64,000 nucleotides of DNA, from the NCBI GenBank assembly GCA_030374765.1, contig JARGXX010000129.1, forward strand, positions 868,001 to 932,000. The letters are read 5' to 3'. The DNA is from Agarophyton chilense (lineage: Eukaryota > Rhodophyta > Florideophyceae > Gracilariales > Gracilariaceae). The position numbers and the translations under genes are program-made. The notes beneath the pieces are model-generated. The model made no database searches and was not told where the DNA came from. It was given only the letters and a program-made list of their open reading frames with translations. Positions 1 to 10,651 of this stretch are shown here, piece by piece (the first letter of the stretch is position 1; every line of letters starts with the position of its first letter).

Positions 1-554
1 TATCTACATAAAGACCCTTTTAAGAAAAGAAGCTCTGACACTTCAAAATATATATTGGATTCTAGTGATTTATGGGATGAATACAAAAATGAGTGGGGCT
101 TCTTGATGGAAAAAGGATATCAAAGAGCTTCAGAACATGTTAAAGCAATAATCTCAAAGAAAAAACCAGCAGCGTCAAGGACCATCTTGCAGCGATGTAG
201 AAGTTAATCGTAAGAAATCATTCGGTCGTATCATTGTCGAGAATCATTTTGGTGCTTTTGACGAAATTTCGGACTGTTAAAGGTGGGAAGTATGGTGGAG
301 GCAAAATTTTTTATGATGATATCTTTATGTTTTGTTTGGGTTTAACTAATTTCCATGTGAATTTGCATCCTTTTCGTGCTAATGACGTATATTCTTATGG
401 CAGAACTCGTAATCTTTTGTCCTCTATCGGGCACGAAATTGTTCGAACACGTCGCTTGACGCAAAAGAAACAAAAAGCTAAGCGTCAGGGGAGATCGAGC
501 TCAAAGTACAACCATATTGGGTCAGATGAAGACACCATCATTCCAAACATCTAA
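1..554 (+). pseudogene. PIF/Harbinger-like DDE transposase, C-terminal remnant (copy 1)
   Basis: The reading frame is broken. Frame 1 is open from the window edge to 207. A second frame shows an R-I-I-V-E-N-x-F-G block at about 227-253. A third frame (234-554) carries a G-L-T-N-F-H-V block followed by L-H-P-F-R. An I-V-E-N-x-F-G block followed by a G-L-x-N-F-H segment is typical of the region around the last catalytic glutamate of DDE_Tnp_4 (PIF/Harbinger) transposases. The N-terminal part lies outside the window. The frames disagree, so this is a dead copy. Assignment is by motif memory only. Confidence 0.5.
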
Positions 555-1344
555 AAATGAACAATGTTTTTTTTGATAGATACATGGATTGTTGTTTTTT
601 ATGCAGTACAATGTCGTTCGTATTGAATGTTGTTCTGTAAATTTTTTTTATGAACTGTGTTAATCCGTAACTTTGATGTCTTTGTGACTCATTTCTGTTG
701 GAACAACATGTTGATGTAGGAACTGACTTTATTTTTTAGAAATCTACTAAAGAGCTCCAGAACATATACGAGCAATACACCCAAAGACAAAACAGTAGAG
801 TGTAATGTTTTTTGCAACGATGTAGAGAATTTTCGTAAGAAGTGTTCCGATCGAATTATTGTCGAAATTTGTTTTGGGCATCTGATGCCATTGGGAACTG
901 AGATTAGAGGAAGTATCGCCGGGGCGAAAGGGTTTACGATGTTATCTTGATGCTTTGGTTGGGTTTAACTATTATTCATGTGACTTGGCATCCTCTTCGT
1001 GCATCTGACGGCAATTTTTTTGGCATAATTCCAATCGCTTGTACTCGATTGGGGACTAAATTGTTCAAAAACGTTGCTTGGCGCAAACGAAGACCAATCG
1101 TCGGAGGAGTTCGGGCGTAAAGTACCAGGATATATGCTCCGACGAAGACACAGTCCCATCGAACAAGCATTACTGAATAACGTATTTTATTGATAGTTAT
1201 TAGGATTGTTGTTTTCTATGCAATACAGTGATACTTGAGCTGAATGTTGATCTTTGAAAGTGTTTCATGACTTGTAATAATTCGTACCTTTCATGTCGTT
1301 GTGATTCACTTCTGTGGGAATATAATCTAAGTGTAGATACTGAC
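122..1344. repeat. Diverged tandem duplication, two units of about 600 bp
   Basis: Units 122-727 and 749-1344 align along their whole length. Both start with AAGAGCT(T/C)CAGAACAT and end in TGTAG...ACTGAC, with colinear motifs between. Identity looks moderate by eye. Confidence 0.65.
749..1344 (+). pseudogene. PIF/Harbinger-like transposase remnant (copy 2)
   Basis: A second, more decayed copy of the sequence at 122-727. It keeps an R-I-I-V-E block at about 855-880 and a G-L-T-I-I-H-V...H-P-L-R-A block at about 960-1000. No long ORF remains. Confidence 0.45.
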
Positions 1345-1797
1345 ATCGCTTTTCGGAGATGTACTGTGTGTGTACATGACTGAGACGAGATAGTGGTTTC
1401 CTATGTGCATCTTAGATAATGATGTTTTTCAGAATAAGACATGCTGCTGAGCATTCCGAGTGAAGTAAGAATTATTATTTTTCAGACGAACGATAGGGTG
1501 CTTCGCGTTTAAAAGATGCGACTTGTCAGGACATAGCAGACTGATTTTAGACTGTTTTGCTGAAGTTTCGTGTGGTGGGTATGGTTACATACATTTTACT
1601 CAGCACTGACCGCAGGACGAGAGTTAGTCTTGCGAGTTGTGACGTGTGGATGCCTGAAGCAGAGAGCCTTTGACGTTTGTGTAGACATGAGCCAATTGTT
1701 ATGCGAAGGCAGATTGTATGAAATGTGTCAAGAAGATTTATTTACACTACTCGCGAGCAAGTGAAAGTATATTGTGTCAAAAGCATTGTCATTCGAA
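1345..1797. other. Intergenic, nothing recognised
   Basis: No supported gene. It separates the transposase remnants from the 3' end of the one-helix protein gene. Confidence 0.5.
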
Positions 1798-2109
1798 TCA
1801 ATTGCCAAGAGCGGAAGCAAGGTTAACGATTTCGAAGATTGATCCGACCTGGCCAAGGATACCTTTTCCAGTGATGAGTTCAGTGACAATGGCTAGCGTG
1901 AAGCCCATCATTGCGGCCCTGCCGTTGAGAGTTTCGGAAAAGGCAGTGAAACCCTGCGGAACTCTTTCAATTTTCGGCTTCTCGCCAGCCATGCTGACGG
2001 TGGCGCGTCGCACTGGTGCGGCGGCGATTGCACGGTGGGCGGTGAACGATGTTGTGGTGGGGGAGACAGTAGATCGGGCGAGGATGGGGGTAGCGGTGAT
2101 GAAGGCCAT
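1798..2109 (-). CDS. One-helix LHC-like (HLIP/OHP-type) protein, plastid targeted
   Basis: 103-residue protein starting at the ATG at 2107-2109; the frame is open upstream but has no better ATG. Residues 1-40 are rich in Ala, Ser, Thr and Arg with almost no acidic residues, and end in V-R-R-A-T-V-S-M-A, a typical primary-plastid transit peptide and cleavage region. The mature part has one helix with E-T-L-N-G-R-A-A-M-M-G-F, the chlorophyll-binding E-x-x-N-G-R-x-A-M motif of the LHC superfamily, followed by T-E-x-x-T-G-K-G. With a single helix and this size it resembles high-light-inducible/one-helix proteins, which bind chlorophyll and protect photosystems in the thylakoid membrane (family knowledge). 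A TATA box lies 120 nt upstream. The exact subfamily is unresolved. Confidence 0.88.
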   Translation of the reverse strand: MAFITATPILARSTVSPTTTSFTAHRAIAAAPVRRATVSMAGEKPKIERVPQGFTAFSETLNGRAAMMGFTLAIVTELITGKGILGQVGSIFEIVNLASALGN

Positions 2110-2222
2110 TTCGGAGGAGTGGTTGTTAAGGGGGTAGTCTAGAAATGAGAAGTGAGAAGTGCTGTGGATTGAGCGTGGGACAAAGTGTGTTGAGAGTTTT
2201 CTCGCGGAGTGCTCACCGCCCT

Positions 2223-2229
2223 CTTTATA
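2223..2229 (-). promoter_or_regulatory. TATA box of the one-helix protein gene
   Basis: Minus strand reads TATAAAG, 120 nt upstream of the ATG at 2109. That leaves room for a 5' UTR of about 85-90 nt. Confidence 0.6.
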
Positions 2230-3918
2230 CTGCGGGAGACATGGAGAAGAGATGCAGACTGCGCATGATGCATATAAAGTGCAGCCACAACGATGACGCA
2301 GGGAACCACGCGAGGGCTGATGAGCGGCGCACATATCAAACATTTGCAGCTCTGTTTGCAGAGGCCGTGCCCTCAATCGTCTCCACCACCCATTCGCTCA
2401 CGGACGCCTTTCAGGCGTTTCAACAGTCCAATCGCCACGGCGCATCACCAATTACGTGTACTGTAAACCGTTTTCTGCAAGCCAACACATGCTAATGCCA
2501 CGTATAACACGGACCTTGGCTTTACTAATAGTGGCCGGACTGCTTCGCGCGACACCATGTGCATGGTTGTCAACGTTACGTTCGCAATCCGAAATCAACT
2601 ACGGAACAAGATAAACAGCATCAACCCGTAGTATGTTATCTCCGTGGGATGAATCTGGAGTGATCGACTTCAATAAACTCATCGAACAATTTCGTTCTCC
2701 TCCAATATCCGAAACGCTTCTGAATCGCTTCGAATCCCTCACAGGAGAATAGCCACTCCTTTTTCTAAGGCGTGCAACATTCTCTTCTCACCGCGAACAG
2801 CATTCTAGATCAACTGCTCCATCGGTATGAAGCCGGGGAAAAGTTCTTTTTATACACAGGAAGAGGACCTTCTTCAATCGCGTTACATCTCGGTCACTTG
2901 ATTCCATTCATTGTTACTTGTTTCTGTTGTAAATTTTACATATACGTTCAATACCTTACGACCAGTGCAATTGCTATGTTGTTGGAAGTAGGACGTAGTT
3001 TTTGTTGGTATTTCCGTGATGGATACATGCTTTGATATAGTCTGCTGCTCCCCGTGTGATTTTTCTATATGAAAAGAGAACTGAGATGCTGTGTTGTTTA
3101 CCAGAAATCTCCAACTTGTTTCGAACAGCCACCGCATGGCTCGCGGTGCGTTAAATCCCCGGCACCACCCCACGAAGCACTTACAGTGTACAGTACAGGC
3201 TCCCTCGGAGGTGAGAAATGCATCTGACATGAGATCTATTTCATTTTCCCCCCTTTTTTCGTAGAAACGCACACAATTTGCTAAACCGAATCAAATTGGG
3301 CGTCTTGTCGGTCATTGTCATTTATGCTTTCGATCTTAGTGACAATCCCACCTTTTTCCGATGTTCATGGAAAACAGTGCACGGCAGAAATCGAGAAAGG
3401 TTTGAGAGAAGCAAGCACGCAACAGATCCCTAGAACAGATTAGCATGTACGAACTTTTCATCATCGTTAACTGCGAAACCACGGAACACTTTTGATGTCC
3501 GCTACTCGGCTGCTCAACTGGCTGTTTTGAGGCTACGAATGAAGGCCTAAGGATGTACGTGTCCCGTTGTTGGCATTTCTCGGAAGATATGCAGCTGCAC
3601 AAACGGAAGGTATGCGTAGAGCAGATTGTACGTATCTTTAAGCCGTATGTTGTCGTAATTTAGCTCCGAGTTTCGCTAGTCTTTCTACAAGGGCGGAGCT
3701 TGGTTTCTGCAACTCTTTTACCCTTATTTAGCATGTGTTGGATTTCTTCTAGATAAAGAAAGCGCAGCCCTAAGATCTCGGACATCGCATGGCGCATCCG
3801 ACTGAAGGCACAATGGTAGGCTCGGTTCAAGGTGTTTTTTTAGTACCCTGAGTTTAACACTATACCCTGCGCTTCACTAGATTGCAAATAAGCCATATCA
3901 GAACAACGAACTCGTATT
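2230..3918. other. Intergenic, about 1.7 kb, no gene supported
   Basis: Contains short overlapping ORFs on both strands, the longest 129 codons on the minus strand at 2883-3272. None has a recognisable motif or good composition. I see no repeats or RNA genes. Confidence 0.4.
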
Positions 3919-4798
3919 CTAAACAGTACTTAGAATAAAGACGTTTCTCGGTTTGAAGGGCGAGTCAGTAGTTACTCGAAAGCCCTTGTTTTCCACACAT
4001 GGACAATTTCCGTTCGGCAAAGCATCTCCAGTTGGTTTGTATCCCACAATGTCATCCTTGTTACACCAAGTTGTACCCAACACATCACACATAGTCCGAG
4101 GTGAAGTACTTTCCTTTTCCACACACTCGCCTTTAACCCCTGGAATGGGTGCGTATAGTTTTCTGATTCCAATATCTTTTTGAGAACAACGGCAACCGCA
4201 TTTCATGATTCTCTCAGAGATAAACGCCGCAGCACGAGTTTGTGTCTTGCTCTTCCGTAAAACCGCGTACATAATGACGAGAGTGTCGATGGCTTCTGTG
4301 AAAGATGCAGTCATGCGACAACGTTCCGATTCCGGATTATCCCGACCGATTGCCATGCTTTCCTTCCATCCGTCACCAGATTCAACCCCCGGTTCGGCGT
4401 CAACATCGTCCAAATCGATGGTAGTCGGTTGGAATGTCCACCCGTTTGTTGTGATTACAATAGCTTGCATCGATTCATACACCATTTCGCCTCCTTCCTG
4501 CTTAATCAGACATTCGTCGTCAGATAGCAATGCTTCGTGGCCTATAAGAGTGTAATTACCAGCAAACTGATTACCAGTCGGGTTCTGAGAATTTCCCTTG
4601 CAGTGGTTGACATCTATTCTGGAAGCTTTGATCTAAGCCATCAATATCATCAAACGTTTGAACCTTATTGGGGGCTCCCAAAATCTGATAAACGGGAATG
4701 TACTTGGAACAAGTTGATTCAGCTTCACCGAAATTTCCAAAGACAATGATGCCAACTGCGAGAATGAGAACTGGAGAGTATAGTTTCCACGATGACAT
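3919..4798 (-). CDS. Secreted cysteine-rich protein of unknown function, two exons
   Basis: Exon 1 is 4664-4798 and exon 2 is 3919-4584. The proposed intron 4585-4663 (79 nt) starts AAG|GTTCAA and ends TTCTCAG|AAC, and removing it gives one continuous 266-residue frame; without splicing the frame stops at 4571. Residues 1-28 form a clear signal peptide with a hydrophobic core and E-A-E-S after it. The C-terminal third is cysteine-rich (C-G-C-R-C, then M-C-D...T-W-C, then N-C-P-C), suggesting disulphides in a secreted or cell-wall protein. A TATA box lies 114 nt upstream of the ATG. I do not recognise the family. The gene model is inferred from frame continuity only. Confidence 0.65.
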
Positions 4799-4904
4799 TT
4801 TGAAAGCGATGGATAAATTGTGTTCGACTGGTATTGTTGGATAGGTTTGACTTCTCTTGAAGGCTGCGTTCGGTAAATGGACAGGGACATTGGTGCTCCA
4901 GAGG

Positions 4905-4912
4905 CTTTTATA
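4905..4912 (-). promoter_or_regulatory. TATA box of the secreted cysteine-rich protein gene
   Basis: Minus strand reads TATAAAAG, 114 nt upstream of the ATG at 4798. This matches the spacing at the one-helix gene and supports this start codon. Confidence 0.6.
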
Positions 4913-5814
4913 CCGTTCACCTTTCGTCTTTCAGTGATCGAAACATTGGGAATAGCTGTAGAGGAAATGATTCGAAGCTTCCATGAGTCTAGGGTTGTCA
5001 CAAGCTTCCATTTTGCACAAGTTGGAAGAACAGCGGTCCCTCAAGAATTCGAAGGCAAGTGTTGATGAGAACATACTTATTATCGGTATTGCAGAGCGCA
5101 GCGAGGCTTGTCACGTTCGGACCCCATAGATATCTCTCTGGTGGAAGAAGCGGTAGCTCCCATGGACGTGAAATTTGACAGGGTCCAGACAAGCGCCGGG
5201 CCATTTACAAAAACCAGATTCCTTCGAAAATCTAAGCTGCGCACGGCACATATTTGTTCCAATTATCAACCTGTAATGGACAGCGTGACCACGAATACGA
5301 AAGCAACAACACGGACAGAAAGATCCGGCACGGAGAGATTATCTGTTGTGCAAGGTTTGCGAAAGCAAGATTGTAGGATGCAATAAATTGCGTCCCTACT
5401 CTAGAGTAGATACACGACCAAGATTATTCATGCTGGACAGCCGAAGTTAATAACTTAGTAATGGTAACGGATGAGTTCTTTGATTCGAATTCGTCTTCGT
5501 AGAGATATCTTCTTTATGGTTTTCGTGCGGATTGCGTCCAACTCATTCAAGCTACAGGCCCCAAGCAGTCGTTTGAACGTATTCAAAAACATGCAATGAT
5601 AAAATGCAAAAAATTGGGAAATCAATGACTTTTGGGTGCACGTTGGCAATAGTATGGCAAGAAGAAGTAAATGGAAGTCAGGTTCTTTGATATTAAACAT
5701 ATCTCTTCAGTTACTGTAGGGATTACTGTGGCCAAGAGGGTTAAGGAGTTTTTCAGGGGTTTCACTGACCGAGAGTCATGTTTTCATCAACGGAGTAATG
5801 GAGGGTAGCCCTCA
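4913..5814. other. Intergenic, no gene supported
   Basis: Holds a 92-codon plus-strand ORF (5108-5386) and an 81-codon minus-strand ORF (5455-5700). Neither is recognisable; both may be chance ORFs. Confidence 0.35.
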
Positions 5815-6262
5815 TCAAAGGCTCAAATTGGTGCACGGCTTAATTTGATACAGCCATTTTCTTGATGTTGCGAGAAAAACGACCTTGAATCGAGAAGACA
5901 AGCCTCGTTGACCGTCAGCACCAACCGTGTATTTCAAGACACAGCTCGTCCCGTCCACAATGTCCGTGGAACGTGAGAATACCGCCGATAATGCCACCGT
6001 CAATGCGGGTAATGGACGCTGCGTTCAAAACAGGCACGAAGAACGAAAAATTAAGATATGACGACAAGAAGCTGCGCACCTCCTCAAGAAAGGACTTTCC
6101 ATTGGTAAAACATCCTTGCAAACAAATGTATCCTCTTAAACGGTACAGCGCTCGGGCAAAACTCTACACACGGGCGACAAATCCGTACTCAAAAAACTCC
6201 TTGACCCTATCAACCACCTCCGGTGTCGCCAGTTTGCCTTTTAAGTACCAGAACAGCAACTG
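5815..6262 (-). CDS. Possible 3' exons of an unrecognised spliced gene, or a decaying gene
   Basis: On the minus strand a pyrimidine-rich acceptor (CTCTTTTTACAATCAG) at about 6263 opens a frame containing W-Y-L-K-G-K and V-K-E-F-F-E-Y-G-F. That frame hits TAG unless a second intron is removed, from GTGTAG to a pyrimidine-rich TTTTGAACGCAG. Splicing there joins in phase to an ORF ending at 5815 that carries T-D-I-V-D-G-T-S-C and F-K-V-V-F-L-A-T-S. Two good acceptors and preserved phase argue for a real spliced gene whose 5' exons I could not place. It could equally be a pseudogene. No family recognised. Confidence 0.3.
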
Positions 6263-7693
6263 ATTGTAAAAAGAGATTTAAAGGCAACAAAACCTGGCTC
6301 TACCATCAACTACGGAAATATGAGGCTTATCGTAGATTATATTGCAGAAGATGGTCGCAATAGTTAAAATAATAGACTACCACCAGATGATATACTGAAT
6401 CTATTTCATTCGGAAAACAGACAGCTGTCGTTTCGAAACGCCGAGAATATTACAGCGGCAAAACTCTTTTCATAGTCATTTCGTCTCGTGGAAAACATAA
6501 AATACGTTCTGAGAGATCTGGAAGAGGAGTATCTCGTCGTTATAAAATCCAAACTGCATTTCGAACTGTGGCGAAACTAGCCTACTCTCAGAGTTTTGGC
6601 GGAGAATGAAATGCTTCTATTCGTCCGATATCCACCGCGCAAGATCGCAAATATCAGTGAAAGAGATGGAAAAAGATGTTAAAGCAGGAATTGTTGTATC
6701 AGTCGTAACATAGGCAGCTCTTTTGCTTACGATCATCGCCAGGAAGCGCAAAATGTGTCAGTGGCTGGAACTGTTACATCGCAATGACTGTGGGAGGAAT
6801 AATGCGGAGTACTCTGGCTTAAAAAGAAAGATTAGAGCTTTAATATCACATGGATTCTGATGAACGAGAAAAGATCTGTTCAAACCAGGAATATGCACCT
6901 CGATGTTGAGAAACTCAACTGTACCATAAGAACTGTTGTGGAGCAAAAGAAATCGGTGTTCCTTCTTCTGGACGAACAAAGCTCAAGAATTATCAATTAA
7001 TGGTTGCAAGTATATGAGAAGAATAATGTTGACAATTTGAAGCTGCTTGCAAACACGACACATTTTTTTCCAGCCATCTGATAAAGCCGTGAGAAAGACG
7101 TTCCAGGTTATAATAAAACTAACGAGAGAATCTCTCATGCGCCAATGCCTTGTATCACATTCTAACGTTGCACTGAAGAATAAAATGGGCATAGCAGGAT
7201 TCCAAGCACTCATTCCGGTAGTGGTCAGAAAGTCGTGCAAATAAGCTCGAATATGGCCGATATAATTTCGGGTTATGGAGCCGTTTAAAACGGCAGACAG
7301 TCAGATAGTTATCCACCTTCTGTTGAAAAGTGGATGTGTAGTTCATCATGATATTTTTGACCTTGACACCGTGAGTTGGTACCGAAAACAACACGAATGT
7401 AGGATAATTGTTAGTCGTTTACAATATCCTACATCTCCATGTTGTCGACCGTCTCTTTTGATTGGAAATATAGCCATATTGATGCGTAACGAATACTTAG
7501 ATACTATCTTGCCGATAGACGAGGCATGCACGCCACTTCAACCGGGTTAGTGGAATATCCAGAGCACGCTGAGAGATAGCAAGCTGAGAAGACCAATATT
7601 CATCTCTTTGAAACGGTATAACCCCGAAAAAGAGACAAAATCAGACTTGTCCTGGTCGTCTTTTCTGCCAGGAACTTGAAAGTATAAAGAATT
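6263..7693. other. Region without a supported gene
   Basis: Only short ORFs on both strands. It may hold upstream exons of the 5815-6262 candidate, but I could not join them. It ends at the outer edge of retroelement B. Confidence 0.4.
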
Positions 7694-9230
7694 TGTAGGA
7701 CAACGGTTGGAGCGGAGTGTAGCATTCTACTATTTCGGCGTTCCGATGGTTTTTTTGTCGCAAAGTCGCGTTTGGGACTCATTACTGAGTGGCCTGGTCA
7801 GTGCTAGGATAAGAAGCGACACACCGCGTAGGATGCCAGGAGGCAGGGTACATTGTTGGAACACGTGGTATCACGAGTGGAGTGGCTTGCAACGGCGCAT
7901 GTAGTGGCGATACACGTGACTGGTTTTACTACCCTTTGTAGATGTAAGTCCATTAGGGTTTGGCTAAGTGGCTGAAGACTGGGGATTAATATACGTATTA
8001 TTTGGGCACTCACCCTGGCACACAGTATATAGTGTACCAGAGGTGAGCGCCGACTCCAAGTAAAGGAGACAACATGGGCATCATGGCTATTCTGTTCCTC
8101 GCTTAGGATTCCTTAACAGGAGATCCGGACGAGCTATAATAGATAGTCAGCCCCCAACCACTTCACCAGCCGTCTCGTACCTACGTTCCATCAACGTTTT
8201 ACAGTTGCACTGTTCACCCTCGCTGGCGAGTAGTGGCCTTACACCCCACTTCCAGCTCGCTGGTGTTGTAGCTCTACCACCCCTTTTCCTTCGCCGCAAG
8301 CGACCCATCGGCAGTCCGACAGCTGTCGCAGGTGTCTGCTCTCTCCGTTAGAGCGGATACTACACGGAGATACCACGAAGATGTTCGGGATCTTGCTCTC
8401 TTGAGAGACACGCCTCAGGCGGAGGAGACGCGTCCCAGCGGAGCACAGAAACAGAGCAACTCTGGAAAGGCACGACAAAGTCGGGTGTAAGACCGAGGCC
8501 AATCCGGCGGGATATATTTAGAGTGTTTAGGTGAGCACGGCACAGTCCGGTGTGTGACTAATCCTAGGCGGAGCGGTATCACGGCGATTGTCGGGAAAAA
8601 AGCGAGGAAACACTCGTATGAGGTGGACGAGCGAGGTAAGTGAGGCGGCCAATCACGAGAGCCAAAAAGGAGAACAAGAGGAAAACGGGGGCGAAACCCT
8701 ATACAGGGGCGAGACTACGACAAGTGTCGGCGATTAAATATGAACCCACGGTGGTGGTAGCACTCTAGTTGACAGAGGGGTGGATGAACTAACGTGCAAC
8801 CTGCGCTCACGCAGTATGCGGTGAAGACGCGCCGAAGTCGAAAAGTTCAGAGCCAAGACTCCCTCCTTGGTCTCCCCCAAGAGGGTGTTTACTGGGGAGC
8901 AGTGCTCAACCTCCTAAGTAGTGTGGCGCGCGGCCCCTGACATTGGGCGCGCGCCCGAAAAATAGACACTAAATAGCGATAGCGTAGCCAAATAAATACT
9001 AAAAAATACTAAATAATACTAACCATTAGGTAGAACCCGGGCCACGTGTGGCACGCCTCGCACTCTAGCGTCTGCATCCGTGCAATCCACGTGTTCCACC
9101 AGTATGTACTTCCGGTCCTAACCGGCCGTCGGCACGCAATAGCGGTAGAGCTTGTCATAGACCAAGCTAGTCCTCAAGCGAGCGAAATCTATAAGTCCTG
9201 GGAAGAAACCTTGAAGGGCATTTTCCTTCA
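7694..9230 (-). repeat. 3' LTR of element B, interrupted
   Basis: Bases 7694-7717 plus 8370-9230 together (885 bp) align with the 886-bp 5' LTR at 30359-31244. Substitutions are scattered and more frequent than between A's LTRs. The interruption is the solo LTR with its target duplication. Confidence 0.88.
7718..8364 (+). mobile_element. Solo LTR nested in B's 3' LTR
   Basis: A 647-bp sequence starting TGTAGC and ending ATACTACA, flanked on both sides by CGGAG (7713-7717 and 8365-8369). Removing it and one CGGAG copy restores the B LTR sequence. It shares a TATATAGTG..CCAG block (about 8026-8040) with the A LTR, so it comes from a related family. Solo LTRs arise by recombination between the two LTRs of an inserted element. 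Confidence 0.88.
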
Positions 9231-9243
9231 TATCCCCCTCCTT
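9231..9243 (-). other. Polypurine tract of element B
   Basis: Minus strand AAGGAGGGGGATA directly precedes the 3' LTR start TGAAGG. It is nearly the same as A's tract and marks the plus-strand priming site. Confidence 0.75.
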
Positions 9244-9469
9244 AGGTGACGAACTCGCCGTCGAAGTGGCGGGGAGGCAACGGTCCAACCGGCATAAAAG
9301 CGAGCCGTGTAACGCGTCCAGCGACCACTCGACTGTCGAAGGCAGAGCTGCACAACCGAACGACAAACGCACCAACGCGGTAACCACTCCTCGATCTTCG
9401 AGCGCTCTTCCGCATCGTACGCCAACTTCCAGCGAACACATCCCGATACCTCGGCGACCAGTACTCCAG

Positions 9470-9697
9470 ATGAACGGTGGTAACAATCCCCGCCGGGGTT
9501 ACTTCTCCGGTTTCCATTCGGCTCCCCCTCCGCGGAGGAGTGCCTCGTCAACCGCGCCGAGCCGATCCCGGGGTCTCATTGAAGCTTCAAGCCACATCAC
9601 TCCTGCGGAGGACACCTGGCCCAGTTACGACGAACTCGTCGGGTTAAACCCGCGTCAACATGCGGCGATTCTCCGGAGAGCTCCGTGGTTCCGTCCG
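9470..9697 (+). pseudogene. Antisense ORF of element B, N-terminal part
   Basis: Starts at the ATG at 9470 (M-N-G-G-N-N) and is cut at 9697 by element A. It matches the start of A's antisense ORF: both have G-Y-F-S-G...S-A-P-P-P, then a W-P-x-Y-D-x-L-V-G block and A-P-W-F-(R/H)-P. The frame is also open upstream to about 9266. The rest of the ORF resumes at 21469. It runs opposite to B's gag-pol. Confidence 0.78.
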
Positions 9698-10491
9698 TGA
9701 AGTGCAACCCTCGTGAGGGCCGTTTTCCAGGACTTGGTTGTTTTTCCGCCTCGGGCGATACTTGTGAGATCTATGAGTAATACCGCTACTAGCGGGCTGG
9801 CGTAGCCAGGTGTATATGCGTTGTACGCGAAGTGCACCGGCGGCCGTGCGCCGTGGCCCCGATTCGGGTGTGACTTACCCACGTGTAGCACGGGTGGCCC
9901 AGGACAGGTTGGCACAGAATAGCTGGATATTTCTCTATTTATTTAGCTTTATTACACTAGGTTAGGGAGCTCTCTACAGTAGTCTACACTATATAGTGCC
10001 AGGGCGACCTCGCTCTGACACTCAGTAAACCTCCCCAACCAGGGTTCTTGGCTCTAAGTCTTTTTCCGCTTTCGCGAGTCTACCACACTCTACGGAGGTG
10101 AAGCCACGTTACTAACGGTAGACTTATCCACCCTGCGTCAACAGGAGACTCACCGCTGTTAGCGTGTATATCTTTCATACCACTGCCGTGTTCTCGCCCC
10201 AGTATTGGGTTTGCTACATATTTCTTTTGGCTCTCGTGGCCCATGCCCCCGATCGCCCCCACTGGGTGGTCCCCCCTTTATCACTTGCCCACTCCCGTGG
10301 AATACAGCTCATACCTGGTCTGCTCCCTTCTAGCATCCCGCACTCTCCCCGCTCGGCGTGCCGGTGAACCTCGGCCTTACACCCCGACTTAGTCGTGTTC
10401 ACTCCGGAGAGGCTCCGTCGCCGTGCTACCCTCCTTGGAGGAAGACTCGGACATCTTCGTGTGTTTCCGCCGCCCTTGGCGTTGCACTACA
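9698..10491 (+). repeat. 5' LTR of element A
   Basis: 794 bp, TG...CA ends, matching 20675-21468 over its full length. A TATATAGTG block near 9990-10000 is a candidate promoter. Confidence 0.93.
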
Positions 10492-10494
10492 AAC

Positions 10495-10510
10495 TGGTCT
10501 CCCGACTTAG
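10495..10510 (+). other. Primer-binding site of element A
   Basis: TGGTCTCCCGACTTAG begins three bases after the 5' LTR and should pair with a tRNA ending in ...GAGACCA. Element B has the same 16 bases in the same place. I cannot name the tRNA from sequence alone. Confidence 0.75.
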
Positions 10511-10651
10511 AAGGCTAAGCGGACCTGGTTTGGTTGTTTTTCACATTGCTTTGCTGTCTTCTCTAGTCGAGATCTGCTTTCCAATTTCTTGGTTTGGACC
10601 CACTTGGTGGACGCTTTTGTTGTCCTATTCTTAGTGGTCAACGCTACAACC

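Noticed and set aside
2883..3272. 129-codon minus-strand ORF
   Set aside because: No recognisable domain, overlapping ORF on the other strand, no promoter seen.
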